Positions 33,774 to 47,960 of a stretch of 64,000 bases of DNA are shown here, piece by piece. Position 1 is the first letter of the stretch, and each line of letters opens with the position of its first letter. Below the pieces are notes generated by a model that saw nothing but the letters and a program-made list of their open reading frames with translations, did not search any database and was not told the DNA's origin. The DNA comes from Coptis chinensis (lineage: Eukaryota; Streptophyta; Magnoliopsida; Ranunculales; Ranunculaceae): NCBI GenBank assembly GCA_015680905.1, contig CM027379.1, positions 100,305,001 through 100,369,000 on the forward strand, in the 5' to 3' direction. The position numbers and the translations under genes are program-made.

Positions 33774-36700
33774 TTCTAGGGTGGATATACTATCTTTTTT
33801 TATTTCCCATTCATAAGACTCCGCTACAACTTTCAAGCTCCATGCCCCACACAGAAAAGAAGGAAATACATCTTCATTTAGATCAGTGATACAAATTTTA
33901 TTAAAATCAAGTAAAGATTGTTACAACTTACAAGAAAGTTGTGGAAGATCCTTATAAAAGAATAAAAAAGTCATAATTACACAGCGGAAAGGCAATGCAA
34001 TCAAGATACTTTCTCACTACCTCGTCCCATACTTTTAGCTTGTAGAGTTTCTTTTTCGTGTTTTTTTTTTTCAATTTTGGTGTGATTCTTCTCCCTTTTT
34101 TCTTTTTTCTTTTTTTTGGTCTTGTTCTAATAAGAACACTGCAAACTTTAGATAGTACTATAAGCCTTAGTATTGGAGATTTTGAAGTATTTCGTATTGC
34201 ATTTCTAACAATTTAAATAAGAGTCTTTATTCTTGTAGCAAGAGCTTCAGCAAAGAATTTGTGTTTAATAGTAGCAATTTGAGAGTTTCCAACAAACCGC
34301 ACTTGTACGGAGCTCAAAATCTCTCTCTCACTATGTAGCTTTATCAAAGTCACATCAGAACTAATCATCTACACTGTCCATTATTTTAAGTGACAAGAAA
34401 ACCATTGCATGGTTTGAAAGTTCAGAGAAGGTAAGTATACCAAACATATCCTTCCCTGAATAGCTTCTACAGAGAACAATAAGTTTTTACAAGGGACTTC
34501 ATTATTTGAATGTTTAGTAATCAAGGTTCTTTCACAAACTCATGCAAACAACTAAAGTGACATGTACAGCAAAAACAAAAGTGTGATCACATGTTTACAT
34601 TCCATGGTAAGATCACGCGAAAAGTTAAAAGACTTATATATGCATCAACTCTAGAAAAAAACGACAAAACAAATACAAATTACTGGTCAAGGATATCTAT
34701 TCTCCTTTAATAATAACCAGGAACATATCAACGAGAATTTTAAAAGTACCTTAACATTCCAATTTTTGTCAACAAGTAGATTCGGAGACTTCAGATCACG
34801 ATGAACAATTGTAGGGTGGCTCGTGTGCAAGTAATTCATTCCCTTAACCTGCAATAAACTAACTACAATCAATGAACCCCAAAGAGGCCAATCACTTTAC
34901 TGAAAATGAGTCTCCAACAAATACCACATCCAGAGCCATCCGCAGCCGTCGCTTTTCGTCGATTTGTAGGTTGGGTCGATGCAATAACCTATACAAGCTC
35001 CCCCTGCAAACAAACAATTGAAATTGAGCTCTTATGTATTATGTGTGTGTGAAATGCATTCTGCAATTCAGGACAACGGATTGCTGCTCATGAATTATTA
35101 GTTCAGGTACCACTAATCATTTCTGGCATAGTGAAGAACAATTCAATCTTGTCACTACTCACCACTAAGACTCTAAGAGCTTCAAAGAGTAAGATCTATG
35201 TTACTTATCGAATCCTTCACTAAGGAGAGGAAGAAAGAGGATTCCACAATTATCTCTTCATGATTTTCTTTTTACAACTTCTTCGAAAACATATATCCTA
35301 AAAAGATATCTTAGTTTAAGATCGAAGTCACCAGGATATGACAACTTCAATTCCAGAAAACTCAATATTTAACAGAATGGAAAATAGTCAAATGCCACAG
35401 TAGGTATTTCGAAACATATCTATAAATAAAAACACAATTATATTGAACTGCTGGAATATACATAATTTCACCCGGCAAACATAACCACTGTAAAACACAA
35501 CAACATGCATGGGAATCATCCATCTCACATGCTGAATATAGAAAACTTTGTCTTCATCAAAAGACAACAGTTTGGTTGTAATATGTCAGAGTTTTTCTTG
35601 ACCTTCGTGGCTGTAAAGGGGTGTTCATACTTAGTAGGGGAGAGACATAGTAAAGTAGGTGGGGGTTGGACAGACTGATTTAAGATTGGTATTTGGTAGG
35701 TGTAACCGTGTAAGTAGTAAGTACTATCTAGAGTACTAGACACTAGACAAGGAAGATTGTCTAAGACAAAGATAATATAGGATAACTTTTGATATATCAT
35801 GGATTATGACAAGATTTAAGAAAAAAACCCACGACTAATCACAAACTAACCCAACACTGGAATTGCTCAATGAAAACCGTCGGGAAAAAAGTAGGTGTTT
35901 TTTTTCCATAAATCACAGAGACCAAGTAATACATAAGAAAGCTGTAACAAAATGAGTATTCTGCAATTATGTTTGCAATGGGATTTTGCACTAAATTTGA
36001 TAGCTGAAACATTGAAGACTACCAACTACCCGTACAAGTGTAAACACAGAGATCAGACACAACTTTGCAAATTAATCATCAAGCAAACACACACGTATAC
36101 TGAGACTGATATACATATTCCAACATAAGTATGGTCTCAGCATGCATATACAAGTAAAACCTACCTAGGATAAAATTCTGTCAATATTGAGAGATTAGGA
36201 GGACGTGTAACTGCCCCCATAAAGAGAACAACATTTGGGTGCCTCAGCCTTAGCATGATTCTGACCTGCACAGTGCCACCAACACAGGTAGAATTTGATT
36301 ATTGTCTAAGGGAAGCAAAAATTGTGGTTTTTAAAGTTAAAGTGGTCAGTAACAAGATGACAATGCTCTAATTAATTAACTAGATTCTATTAATAGATAC
36401 TGTGCCCCCCATATATTTTTGAGGCATGGAATTTGTTTCAATTGCCCTTCTTCCTGAGCTTATGCATTATATTTTCTCTTGATGTATCAGCTATATCAAT
36501 AAAACGCATAGACCATACTATAAAAATGAGATTATAGTAAGTTTACACCACAGGACACAGTTTCTTTTCAGTTTTAAAGCTTACTTCACATCGAAACTGC
36601 TCCAATGCATCACCAGAAAGGTCTTGGTCCAAGAACTTTTTCACAGCAACTTCCTGAAATGAGCTACAGAGATGTCATACCAGTCCATATTAAGAAACTA

Positions 36701-39700
36701 TTTCAGCTGAATATCAGTCTTACTTTAAATTTCACAAACGTGGAAAATTTCACAAACGTGGAATAAAGTGCAACGGATAAATAGAAATGCTGCTTGTAGA
36801 TAAAACCTAATTGGTAAGACTTGAAGGTAATTGACAAGGGAAAATGGATGAAAAAAAAGAATAAAAAGGAATTTTGGTGTTAGACCAGTGTTAGCCATGT
36901 ATACAAAAATGATTACTTACATAAACACAACTGTTCGAGACATCCCTATGAGTCAAATCAAGAACAGGCTTACAGGGGCATTCCCATTCCTAGATATCCC
37001 TAAGAATCAAATCAGGAACAGGGATACAGCCATACAGGCCTAAACAGAAAGAGCTGGATTCCATCTGAAAGAATATAATCATATTTTTCCTATGAGATAA
37101 TTATCTTTTTCTACAAAATGCGTATAGCATTGGTGCGGACAAGATCATACACTTTTTTTTTTTATGTTGTATAAGCAGGTCCAAAAATAGAAATAAACTA
37201 TAAAAAGCCATCTTCACTGACTTGGGAGTTTGTGGGAAACTAGGTAAAGTCGGAGCAAACAAATTTCATACATGCAAATTTCTATTGGGTCAACTATTTG
37301 TCCGAAACTTATAATTTTGAGAAGAGATGGGAAGAAATCCTTTTGAGACCTACATATTGAACTCGGCTATCTATTTGTTAAAAACTCACAATTTACAAGA
37401 AGTAGTTGAAGTGAAACTTTTGTTTCTTGTCCTTTTTCTAGGTGTCCCAAACCATCTTTTTGCTAACCTGATCATTTTTCTAAACAAAACTGCTCTTCAA
37501 AAATAAATGAAGACGAAGATTATGATGATTTTGGTGAATTAAGGTTTAATCAAAATAATATTTTACAACAAAGACGACCAGATACCAAGTAAACATCAGA
37601 ATCGAGATTCCTCATCTGGCACCTTGCCCTCCGATCCTGATATGTTGTTTCAAGAGGATAGATATCCTCTTCTTTAAAGTCTAAAATCCTGAAACCGGAA
37701 TAACATAATAGTCCCTGATAATCTGTTATCCTTCCCTCTAAAACCAAAATTCTATCAAGCCCCCCGTTTGGATATTTTCAAGTTATCCAATTTGACACTA
37801 GACTTTCAATGGTACATCAAAGACTTCAACTGTAAGACAAAAATTGCAGAAACTATATTCTTAATCAGGGATCTGTAGCCTAGTATTGAAGTTTAACTAC
37901 AATCACCATGAACTCAATTCCAACCACCACCGACCAAAATATTTGAACAACATCAAAACATTCAGAAGTAGTGTTTGAAAAAAAAACATTGCATGTTGTA
38001 ACTTAAAACTCAAATGCGAGGGAAAAAAAAACTAAATCATTACTAGTTAAAGTACAGAATCACTTACAGTGCCATTCCAATCGGCACGATAAACCTCTCC
38101 ATATGAACCTGCAATATATTCAAAACCGCTTTTAGTGACCACATTTTAAAAGGCTACTAAATCGGGATTTTTTATGGACTTTTCCTTTTGTGGGGAGTGA
38201 TAATATGTTTGCTTATAAAATGAATAGCACAACAACGGAAAAAAAAAAAAGGGGAAAGGTTGGTGTTCCAAGGGCCACTCATTATGTGCATCACCAGGCC
38301 AAGAAAAAAAGGGTGGAAGAGGGTACGCTCAGGAGCATACATGTACAACATCAAAACAAGCTACTCAACGACAAAACAAAACACAAAAGCCCAAAGTGAT
38401 AAATAATACTATGGAAACATTGCTTCTGACATTCTTTTTACTTGCATTCTATAAGGCGCTTTTAGTAATTATCTTTATTTGTAGAAAATAGATATGAGTT
38501 CTGTCCTTCATAACTAATTGTATTCTATGCATTCTATTATAACTTACTCTACCATTTTCACGTATGCACAGAAAACAAGATTTTAATACGATGTGCCCCT
38601 ATGATGTAATGACTTGTGTTAAAAATAGAGCTGATGAGACATGGAATGAGTGACCAATTTAGGATTGAATGAGAATATAAACTTACATCATTTGTTCAAA
38701 GACCCCAACCAATCATTTAGGATATGAGACCCATGCTTGAAAACGCAGGTAGTAAGAACTCAAAGTAAATACTAGGAAGTAAAAAAGTATTTGCTTCATA
38801 ACCCCATAAGTACAATATTAATTCTACTCATTAATGCCAAAGTAACACACAATCCCTAATAATAAGGAGCACAATTGTTAAATATTTCACTACATGATTG
38901 GAAATTCCTCCAAACTTACCATTTCTTTGTGCCTATCTAGGTAAAGAACTGAAAGCATCTCAGAAATTATTTTATGTCTAGGAAGAAGCCAGAAATGAAA
39001 TCCAGAAATGAATTTCAAACCAGCTTTTGAATATTACAAAGATTGAAATACGAGTGCTATTAAATCGTTGAGTACTCCCCGAGTAATCGGTGAGTACTCG
39101 CTACTCGCTGCTTAGCCGACCCGACTAACAATTTAATCCCTGATTACAATCGGGCTCAAAAACTCCCCGAGTACTCGGCCGATTAGGCCCGATTAGCCGA
39201 GTAATTGTGTTCACTATTTCAATGTTAAACATTGAACTCGACATTTCGCCGATTCAACCAACCCTCGATTCTGTAAAGTTCTACACTTTAATTATATTTA
39301 TTTTAGTTGATTGAGTGTTTTAATTGTTTATTGATTGATTGGGTTCTTAATTGGCTTCATTATGTTGATATTTCAAAGTTAAATATATTTAATAATTATT
39401 TGTAAAGAAATATAGTGTTATGAAAAATCGTCCAATTAATCCCGATTAATCCCCGACCGATTACACCTACTCGCTACTCGCTCTTCAAGTGAGTATCAAC
39501 CGAGTAGCGATTTAACTGCACAATATACGACAATTTGAATTTGGCTATGTATCCCAAGAAATCAACAAAGAACTCCGATTCATAAGAATAAATTATCACG
39601 CGCCCACCCATACACTAAAACACAATATTTCTAATATCAAAGAAAACAATATCAATTAGGGACTTTGGACCAAGGTTGTCAAAGCAGACTGTTTAATGTC

Positions 39701-42700
39701 CTAATGACTCAAGGCCAATCTTAATTTGCATCTTTATATGAAACCACAACTTCAATTAGCTCCACACCATCAAGATCTAAGTTTGACACAATAGAGTTGG
39801 ACATACGGTCCATCGAACACAATCAAGATCAAATCAGATTTTGGAAGGAAAAAATCCATCATAGGTCATATCTCCACATGAACTCAGTAATGAAGAGTGA
39901 AAAAATAGTTTAACCTGAATAGCAAAATTTCCTGAGTGGAGGTTTAGTAAACCAATGCCAAAGGGAAAAATTGCGCTACTGAAAGGAATTATATAAGGAA
40001 ACCTTACAGCTACTCTGTTTCCTCTTTAAGAAAAAAGGTGTTACTTCCTAAAGACTGAAAGAAAATAAGTAAGCATGACATACCCTACTACAACACAAAA
40101 AGAAAAGGTAAACAGTAACACATTGAAGCATAGTGAAACACCAAAGAGACAACAAATAAGCACAAGATGATTAGGCACACGATAATAAGAATCCTCCCAC
40201 CGGAACACAAAGAATTTCCTATGTGAAGACAAAAGTCTTGATTATAACAATCTCCCCACTCCTTCCAACATCTTAAGGCATAGAGACTCTGCACATCTCC
40301 GAATTTTTTCTTGCGGGTCTGGTCAAAGATCCTAGAGCACTTCAAAGGAAATTTATTGTCCAACTATGAAAACCTTGTGATTGGTACAATAAAGCATAAA
40401 GCACGTCACACACATCAATGAACAAACAAACCACATGCTTTCTTCCAGAATAATGAGTAACTTTCTTGATTTGCATCAATAAGTCAATAACATAAGAAAT
40501 ATTTTAAGATGCAGAATTTGTGTGAGTGAGCAAGAAACACAAATCGCTTAAACATTTTGAGCAAAGGAAGCAATAAAATAAAGCACAGTGAAAATTTGTT
40601 ACCCACCAAGCCCAATTCTTTCACCAATCTGAATATCTTCCCATAGAATCTCCCAATCTGCTTTTTTGGCAGGAAAATTCTCCCAATCTGCAACCTCATC
40701 CAGCATTGGGTTAATTCTTTCATTTTGGAAGCTGCTTGTAGTAGCTAAATCAGTATTAGGTGAATCCATAACTTTCACGATGAATCCTTCAGTGCTCTGT
40801 TGACAAACATTTCCTCTAGCTTCTTTACTATTATCTACTGTTCCTTGAGAGCATTGCACAACATCGCCATCCAAGGCATTTCCCAGCACTCTTTGGCTAG
40901 TGTCAACTGCAAACAGTAAAGTTTATCCATTAATCCTTCCCCTGTCAAAATACTTTTAAGGGTGGATGAAAAAAACAACAGATACGATGGCTGCACTCAA
41001 CAATTCTACATAGAACTTACCGTTGACATAATTATCAACCAACACAAACCCATCACTTGTAGTCCGAAAAGGTAATGGTCGACAAACACCTTCATTGCTC
41101 ACATTTGTGTCACCCACAAAATGAAGATCTAAGCCCGTAGAACCGAGATTTTTGGAGTGCAACAAATCTGAACTAGATCTCTCTCCTTTAAAATTGGAAT
41201 AAGCATTGTCTCCTTTCTGTATCCCTGTAACCTCCTCTGGGGGATGGTTCTGCCTGATTCCATAATTAGCTTGATTGAAGGATTGAAAGCCTTCAAAGGG
41301 TATGAGGGAACGCTCCTCATTCTTACATTTGTCATCGACAGTACTGCTCTGAACAAGTACTTTCTGCTCAACCAGATCCTGCGGAAGAGCTAAACCAGCA
41401 AATAAATCTGGAGGAGGTGATGCACCACTCTCTAGTAAAACCGCATGCAATTTCTGCGCAAACTCTGGGTTTTGTGCTGCACTTATCACATATTTGGAGA
41501 CATCTTTAACTTTCATCTTTTGAGCAGGTGAAGGTTTTGCACTAACTACAGACGAGCCTTCACGTGATCTGCGAAGAGTAGGAAGAAGCTTGCCAAATTC
41601 ATGTTCAAATCTCTCAGTTTGATTTTTCTCTGCAAGATTCGAACCATCTCCCTTTGAGGGGCCAACTGCACTTAGAGTTTCATTTGGCATCGAACTACCA
41701 ACTACTAGAGCAAGATCAGAGTCAGAGGAATTGTGATCCCGCATTTCATTTGTAATTTCAGGAAGGTCAAGGATATTTTCGTTTTCCACTTTTGACTCCT
41801 TGACTCTCTCATCAATGGTTATGGAGCTCATTATGTCTAAAGCAGAACTCTGGAGATGGTTACTGGGAATTTCAGCAGGAATAAGTGCTCCAGGAGCTCC
41901 CATCAGATCAATTATATATTCACTGCATCATTCGATATTCAGTCAGTAATGTTCCATGTTTGGATATGGATTTATTTACCCCAGAGACTACGAAGAAATG
42001 ACAATAATATCGCAGAATGTAACTAAGGAAGAATTAAGATATCCATCTTGAATGACTTTATGCCTCTATGAGTTACAAACGAGAAACAGACCTACATTAC
42101 TTTAATACAAATTACGCATGTAGGCGCTGATGTACAAAGAGTTATAGACAGCAAATAAACAGTCCTACTGACTGCATGTTGTGCTTTTCAAAAAGTTAAG
42201 AAAGAAAAAACAAACAAAAGGTCGTATGGACACCACTAAAAAGGTAAAAAGAACACACACGTAGTTTTGGATGTGGATCCACTATATAAAAGAGCTCCAA
42301 ATATCCATATCATATAACAGAAATGACACCAAATAATTACCCAATAAAAGGAAGTAAATTTCAGAAATGAGCTTCAGCAATGGGATACCACGTAAAAACT
42401 GCAGCACCACAAATTGATAAAAACATCCCCCAAACAGCCTATTTAAGTGTATATCAGAGATATCAGAAAGGGCACTCAAGCAGAATATCAGCATTACCTT
42501 TCGTGATCAACTTTAATCAAGTTCACAGCTCCCTCATCAGTACCAGTGTAGTAGCTTCCCTTCACAAGCCTACATGGAAGACTGATCCGATCAGCTAGAA
42601 CCTAGCACAAGAAGTACATATTCAATAAATTTGACGTCTAAGTTAAAATCTGAAACATCCGGAAACTTCTGACTGACAACTAGCAAGCAAATCCATGTTC

Positions 42701-45000
42701 TGCCACAAAGAAAATTATCTACTCAGAAAGTTCATTGTAAACAAACAAGTAGGATGCTTTACATTTCTAAATTGCTTTAAAACAATTGAGTCAACATCGA
42801 TCATTTGTACCACGATATGATGTAAATTAAAAACAATATAGTAAATAGATTGATACTGTAAATTTGGCAGTATGGTCATTTTCCAATGGGGAGTCTTAAT
42901 TATCCAAGGTAAGTCCTTGTCGGGTGTCTTAATTAAATGCCATAAATAGAAGAACATGTTACGTAGACTTATCTCTACCTTCCTTAATTATGAAATTTTG
43001 ATTAATAGAACTCTTCATCTTCACTGGATACTGACAAAAAAAAACACCCTCTGGCAAGAATATTGTGAAAAAAATGCACTGCGACAACCTGAGCATCTAC
43101 TCTACTTCAATTGGGTGTGTGTTACTCATCCTTTCATTGATCCAAATACCAAAAAAACTTCACGCCAGTATGAAAAACAGAAAACGAGGGAGGGGTGCAA
43201 CTACTTCAAACTAAGCTATATTGCTTACATCTGAAGTATAGCCAGGTAAGAGTTATTCAAAGAAACCGGAATGTATGGAACTACAATAAAACTATGTTAC
43301 ATGGATACACCATTTAAAACTAATCCGTGTCGGATATGTATCCACGTGTCTTGTCGGACACAGCACAGACACATATTGTATGTGATGGATATAAATTTTT
43401 TTATTTATCCCCGTGTCAGACACTCCGTATCCGTGTCAATGAAACTTAGCTATAAAGCAGAACAGGGCAACTAGAGCAATCCTTTCTATGATTTATACAT
43501 CTATTAACAAGCTGGAACATGGGTATCATGGATTATTTCATCTCTTTCAAGTTTCAAGGAGTAAAGTAATAAAGAATATATTAGTAATGTAATGATAATG
43601 CTGCATAAGAATGTCTCACGATGGTCCTATATAACAGTTATCACGACAACAAAACCACTCAATGAATAATTAATTGATTTTTTTTTTCAGTCATTCTTTT
43701 CCCCTTTCCTGGTCTATTAATAACAAAACGGATTCTTCCAATGTATAAAAAAAAAATCCAATGGCTTTTGCTACTATGACCTTCCCAACCACAATTTTCC
43801 AGACATTTAACCTCGAAAAAATAAATTATATTGATACTAAACAAAATAATAATAATAAATTGTAAATTAAGTTGAGTATATTATAAATATAAAGAAGTAT
43901 GGGTAAATGGATACAAAAAAAGTGGGTTCCTTCGTTTGAGTTCATAAGATGCAAATCTAGTCTACATCCCAAAAGTGTATGAGCTTAAAAAAAAAAACCC
44001 CCACATCTTCTTTATAACCCTTGACTAAAACAAACAAGAGGCAATTATCATACTTGATATAAAAAAATACAAAAAAAACATTGCACGGATAAAGACTTGG
44101 AGATATTACCTTAAAAAGCAAGGCCCTATGACGTGAAAGCCCAATGTCAAGGCAACCAAGAGGGAGAACAATGGTATTAAGAGAAGTTCTTAATTCATAA
44201 CTCCTAATCGTCCATCTTCTAAGTATATCCTCAGCATCACCAACTGGACCACCCATAGTATTAACAACCAAATTAGCAATATTCTGAACCAAACCACTAA
44301 CAATCGGACCAAGCTCCAACACTCTACATTCCGCAGACAACGAAACTACTGTCCTCTCAAGTTCTTGCAGTGCAGGATCAATAACACGGTTAACTAAAAT
44401 GACTTCATAATCATAGCTATCCGAAATGGACGTGGCGTGTAAGTCCAGCAATAAAGGCATTTTCCCTTGCTTAGTTGAATTGGAGGCAATTCCATACACA
44501 TCATAGAATCCATCAACTACTTTCTCGTCATAATTCACAACATTATAATTCTGGCAAGTAGACAATCATCATCAGTTTACTCCACATTATTATATAAAGA
44601 AAAATAAACGAGTGGAAATAGTTACCCAATAGCGGAGAGATAAAAACTCGAAAAGAGAGTCATCGTTATTGGAAGAAGCAGAAGAAAGGAGAGATGAAGG
44701 AGAGCAGGAAACAAGGCTTAATTGTTTAGCAGCCTTGATCTGAAAATCATTATTATTATTACTATTACTATTACTATCTGGATCCGATGCACTTATAGCT
44801 AAAGCTAATTGCACTTGAAACTCTTCCTCAAAAAAATTGAAATCCACTGAAGAACTATTCTCACTTGGCTGTTGAGAAGGGGAAGGAGAAGTAGTGGGTT
44901 GTCGGGTATGGGTATTATTATTATCCACGACCCGGTTTTGATTATGTTCGGTGTTTCCTCCGATGTGGAGTTTGCGTAGGAGATGTTTCATTTTAGACAT
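30380..45000 (-). CDS. RAF3: Raf-like MAPKKK, group B3 (EDR1/CTR1 relatives; RAF3-like)
   Basis: Fourteen exons: 44626-45000, 44110-44550, 42498-42601, 41021-41922, 40607-40906, 38068-38108, 36585-36653, 36165-36265, 34925-35003, 34750-34848, 31079-31147, 30900-30949, 30613-30789, 30380-30461. All junctions are GT-AG and in phase: 2073 nt, 690 codons. I start at [15 protein letters not shown], as in close relatives. The EDR1 domain ([17 protein letters not shown] to APGALIPAE) covers about residues 50-330. The linker includes [19 protein letters not shown]. The kinase domain is about 428-685: GLGSYGEV loop, lysine in [25 protein letters not shown]. Key residues are present. B3 Rafs act in ethylene, stress and defence signalling. 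It matches RAF3 better than EDR1 or CTR1 as I recall them. Odd: KSDVYSFG where relatives have KCDVYSFG. Confidence 0.93.
32167..32818. mobile_element. Mutator-type MITE in intron 10 of the Raf-like gene
   Basis: The element 32176-32809 (634 bp) has inverted ends of about 48 bp. Left starts GAGGAATGCTAGCGAGCTAA; the complement of the right end starts GAGAAATGCTAGCGAGCTAC, and both run on to CTCTTAAAAAAAC. The exact 9-bp flanking duplication is TTAATGAAA (32167-32175 and 32810-32818). No transposase. The interior is AT-rich and unrecognised. It sits in the largest intron (31148-34749) of the kinase. Confidence 0.85.
39055..39518. repeat. Dispersed repeat with ACTCGCTACTCG words, intron 5 of the Raf-like gene
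   Basis: GC-rich ends (GAGTACTCCCCGAGTAATCG on the left, ACTCGCTACTCGCTCTTCAA on the right) enclose an AT-rich core. The outermost bases TTAAATCG and CGATTTAA are inverted. No sure target duplication. Looks like a MITE, superfamily unknown. Confidence 0.5.
43318..43450. repeat. GTGTCGGACAC-type dispersed repeat, intron 2 of the Raf-like gene
   Basis: Alternating words such as CCGTGTCGGAT, GTGTCTTGTCGGACAC and CCGTGTCAGACACTCCG around a short AT core. I recall similar sequences as common dispersed plant repeats but cannot name the family. Confidence 0.4.
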
Positions 45001-45129
45001 GGGTGTAGATCGGGGTCGTTGAAATAGTTTAATAGAATACTGGAGAGAGATCGTCGTGAGGACACCAACTGGAGAGAAGAGCCCTTTTTTTTTTGTTCCC
45101 TCCAATTGAAAGAAAGAGAGGAGGAGAAT

Positions 45130-46555
45130 AAGTTAAAGAATAGACATGTGAGAGAGAGTCTTAAGAGGGGTAATTAATTATTAATATGGATAAAATATAA
45201 TATATTTAATTATTATACTTTTTCATAGTTAAAAATAGATGTTGAGTTAAGTTACTATTAGAGAGAATAAATCATGGTTATTTTCATTATTGATTTTGAA
45301 TTAATAATTTAGCGAGAGGACTTTGCATTGTAAACTCCTCGGCTACTAAGACAAATTTTAAAATGCTAACCAATTTGCTGCATTTTTATTTTCTTCCTTT
45401 GCTTTTGGATTTTTTTGTTTTGTTCGGTGAAAGAGAAAGAAAAAATGTTTCATCACTCGTCACTAATGCTATACTCATCTTCACATTATCTATTATAAAT
45501 TGATAATTATGGCTAAGCCTTAACTCTGCCATCCAACAGACATTTCTGTTTCATTATTAAGAATACATCCTCCAATCGAATTCCATACATAGGACCTACA
45601 GTTAGTAGTTGGTACTACTCAACAAACTACACAATCCTACTGTGGAAGGAGTCGGCAGGAAACAATGATTAGTTAAAATCAAGGTATTAAGATGATTGAT
45701 ATTTTTTTGGTAAAGAAGTAGATGGATAAGTTTAACTGCATGTTTAAGCCCATACAATTAATAATAATACAATTCTTAGGACATTGTTGAGAAACGTATA
45801 CACTATTGTATGGTCCTAAAACTCGTTCGACATGTCCCAATCTAGTTATGAAATTTGTGGTTTGACTTGATCAAGTTACATAGTAATACCCGAATCTTAT
45901 TGTTTCCACCCAGTTCATACTTCATAGGCTGCCCGGTAGGCCATGGAGTACGATAAATGTAAATGAGATAAGGTCATAAAGATTAACTTTACATAATTGG
46001 GAAGGTACTGAATGAAGGGAAAGGGTTTCCCTTTTGTTACGATTTTTTTAGGATCATGATCCCTATATAATCCGAGCTTATTGAGCTATTTTTCACTGCA
46101 AATGGGCCACTGGACCCAATTGATGGTCACCGTGAACTTACTATACAAGGTGGGATATGGTTCATATATTAAATAGCAGCATGCACCAAAACTTCGAAAG
46201 TTACTACATTTCTAGTAAGAGAAAGTGATAGGAATTGAAGACTGTATCTTGGAGTTAACAAACAAAAGATTGAGAAGAGATTATGATTTATGAGACAGCA
46301 AAGATATGAGTTGAATACTTGAATATAATGGATGGATACAAACCAAACAAGACACTTGTGAGTGAGATTGACGTTACCTCTGTTTTTCAATCTTTCATAT
46401 ATCCAATGCTTGTCCTTCTCAAGCATTCAAAAGTAGAAAGTTTAGATTTCGTATCTTATACTAAATTTATCCATTTCGTGAGTGAGGATGAGTGTGTGAC
46501 TGTGTGGGGTAACTTTAAGTTAGATTGGGACTGTGATAGTCTAAAAGCATTCCAA
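45130..46555. other. Intergenic region upstream of the Raf-like gene
   Basis: It should hold the promoter of the kinase gene near 45000-45500 (minus direction), but I can point to no specific element. The rest shows no coding homology. Confidence 0.4.
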
Positions 46556-47586
46556 ATTTGGATCCTTGTTAGCAATTCGGGATACGGTAAAAATTCGGTC
46601 CGAAAATAATTCTGATAAAAAATTCGGGATACGGTAAAAATTCGGTCCGAAAATAATTCTGATAAAAAATTCGCAATACGTAATTATGTGGTGTTTAATT
46701 AATACATATTTTAAATGTTTGGTTGTAAAAATTTAGAAATAAAAAAAACCGTGATATTATGTTAATAAATATTAATAATAGTTGTCATTTTTTACAACAT
46801 AACAAACATATCTAAACAATTTAGCTACAAAAACACTGAAACTAATTGAATGGTCCACATAGGTACCTTCATTTATTTGTTATTTGATTGAAACTAGCAT
46901 GTATCCTGTGCTACACATCAGTTCGCCAAGTTGTAAAGAACTAAAATGAAAATTGTTAAAAAAACTAAAGAGAAACAATTTTTTGTGAATCTCTCACTAA
47001 GAAAAGAGAAACAATTTTCAAAAAATAGGAAAGATATACAATTCTATACATAAATTTTAGCTTTTAAATTAAGAAGACTATTCTAAAATTATTGAAGAAG
47101 GAGGTGGTTCAATTTTAATAGAGATCAAGGAGCCAATTGTAATTAATAAATATGAGAGATGTAATTTAAATAAACGTAGGGAGGTGGTTCTAAAATCTTA
47201 AAATTGAGATATTATAAATACACTGTTCGGTTGAGAAATGTGGTTCCTAGAAACCCGGCTATCATATAGTGTAGAGATTAACGATCAAATTTCAAAATAC
47301 ATACACACCGTGACATGATAATTTTAATATTGCCCAAAAAGTATAAAAACAAAATTTTTGGATTAATTTATCACTAAAAATATAAGAGTGAAGACATAGA
47401 GTACATAAAAAATAATAAAAACACAATAGAATTTTAATTTTATTTTATTTTTAGCCGAATTTTTCCATATTATTCGTTTCGAGACAAAAAATCGCGAATT
47501 ATTGCAAATCTTTCAAACTTTCGGAAGTATTATACGTTTTACCCTTCAAAAATTCAATTTGCATAATTGCTAACAAGGATTTGGAC
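46556..47586. mobile_element. Non-autonomous hAT-like element, 1015 bp
   Basis: The element 46564-47578 is bounded by CCTTGTTAGCAATT and its exact complement. Flanks are ATTTGGAT (46556-46563) and ATTTGGAC (47579-47586), an 8-bp duplication with one mismatch. Next to the left end a unit of about 46 bp starting TTCGGGATACGGTAAAAATT is repeated in tandem (46576-46668). No transposase. The interior is AT-rich. Confidence 0.75.
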
Positions 47587-47769
47587 TACTGATGGATGAA
47601 AATTGGTCTCATGAGTCATGACTCATGTCATGTTTTATTTATGATGGGTGTTAACAAATTGATACTCGGTATAATTCGTGTGCAAGGATGTTTGCTTGCA
47701 GCCTGCAGTAGAGAAATATCATTTCATCTTTTCCCCCCTAGAAAATGGAAAGTAGGGTTTAATATATAT

Positions 47770-47960
47770 GCATAGTTCGGAATTTCGGAATTCTGATAAA
47801 TTCAAAAACCAAAATTCATTAAATTTCGACCCCTATTATATTTGGAATTTCATATGATTTCAGAATTTCAAATATTTCGATTCTATATTTGGAATTCCAA
47901 TTTTTTTAAAAACCAACATTTCAAACGGAATTCCAAAATTTCGTTCGAAATCACGAAATA
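47770..47960. repeat. TTCGGAATT-rich repeat
   Basis: Words TTTCGGAATTCTGATAAATT, TTTGGAATTTCA, TTTGGAATTCC and CGGAATTCC recur within 190 bp. The first resembles the end repeats of the element at 46.6 kb (TTCGG and TTCTGATAAA). Probably a related broken element. Confidence 0.4.

Noticed and set aside
40088-40363. Membrane-protein-like frame in intron 5 of the kinase
   Set aside because: No homology, lies wholly in an intron, no supporting splice pattern.
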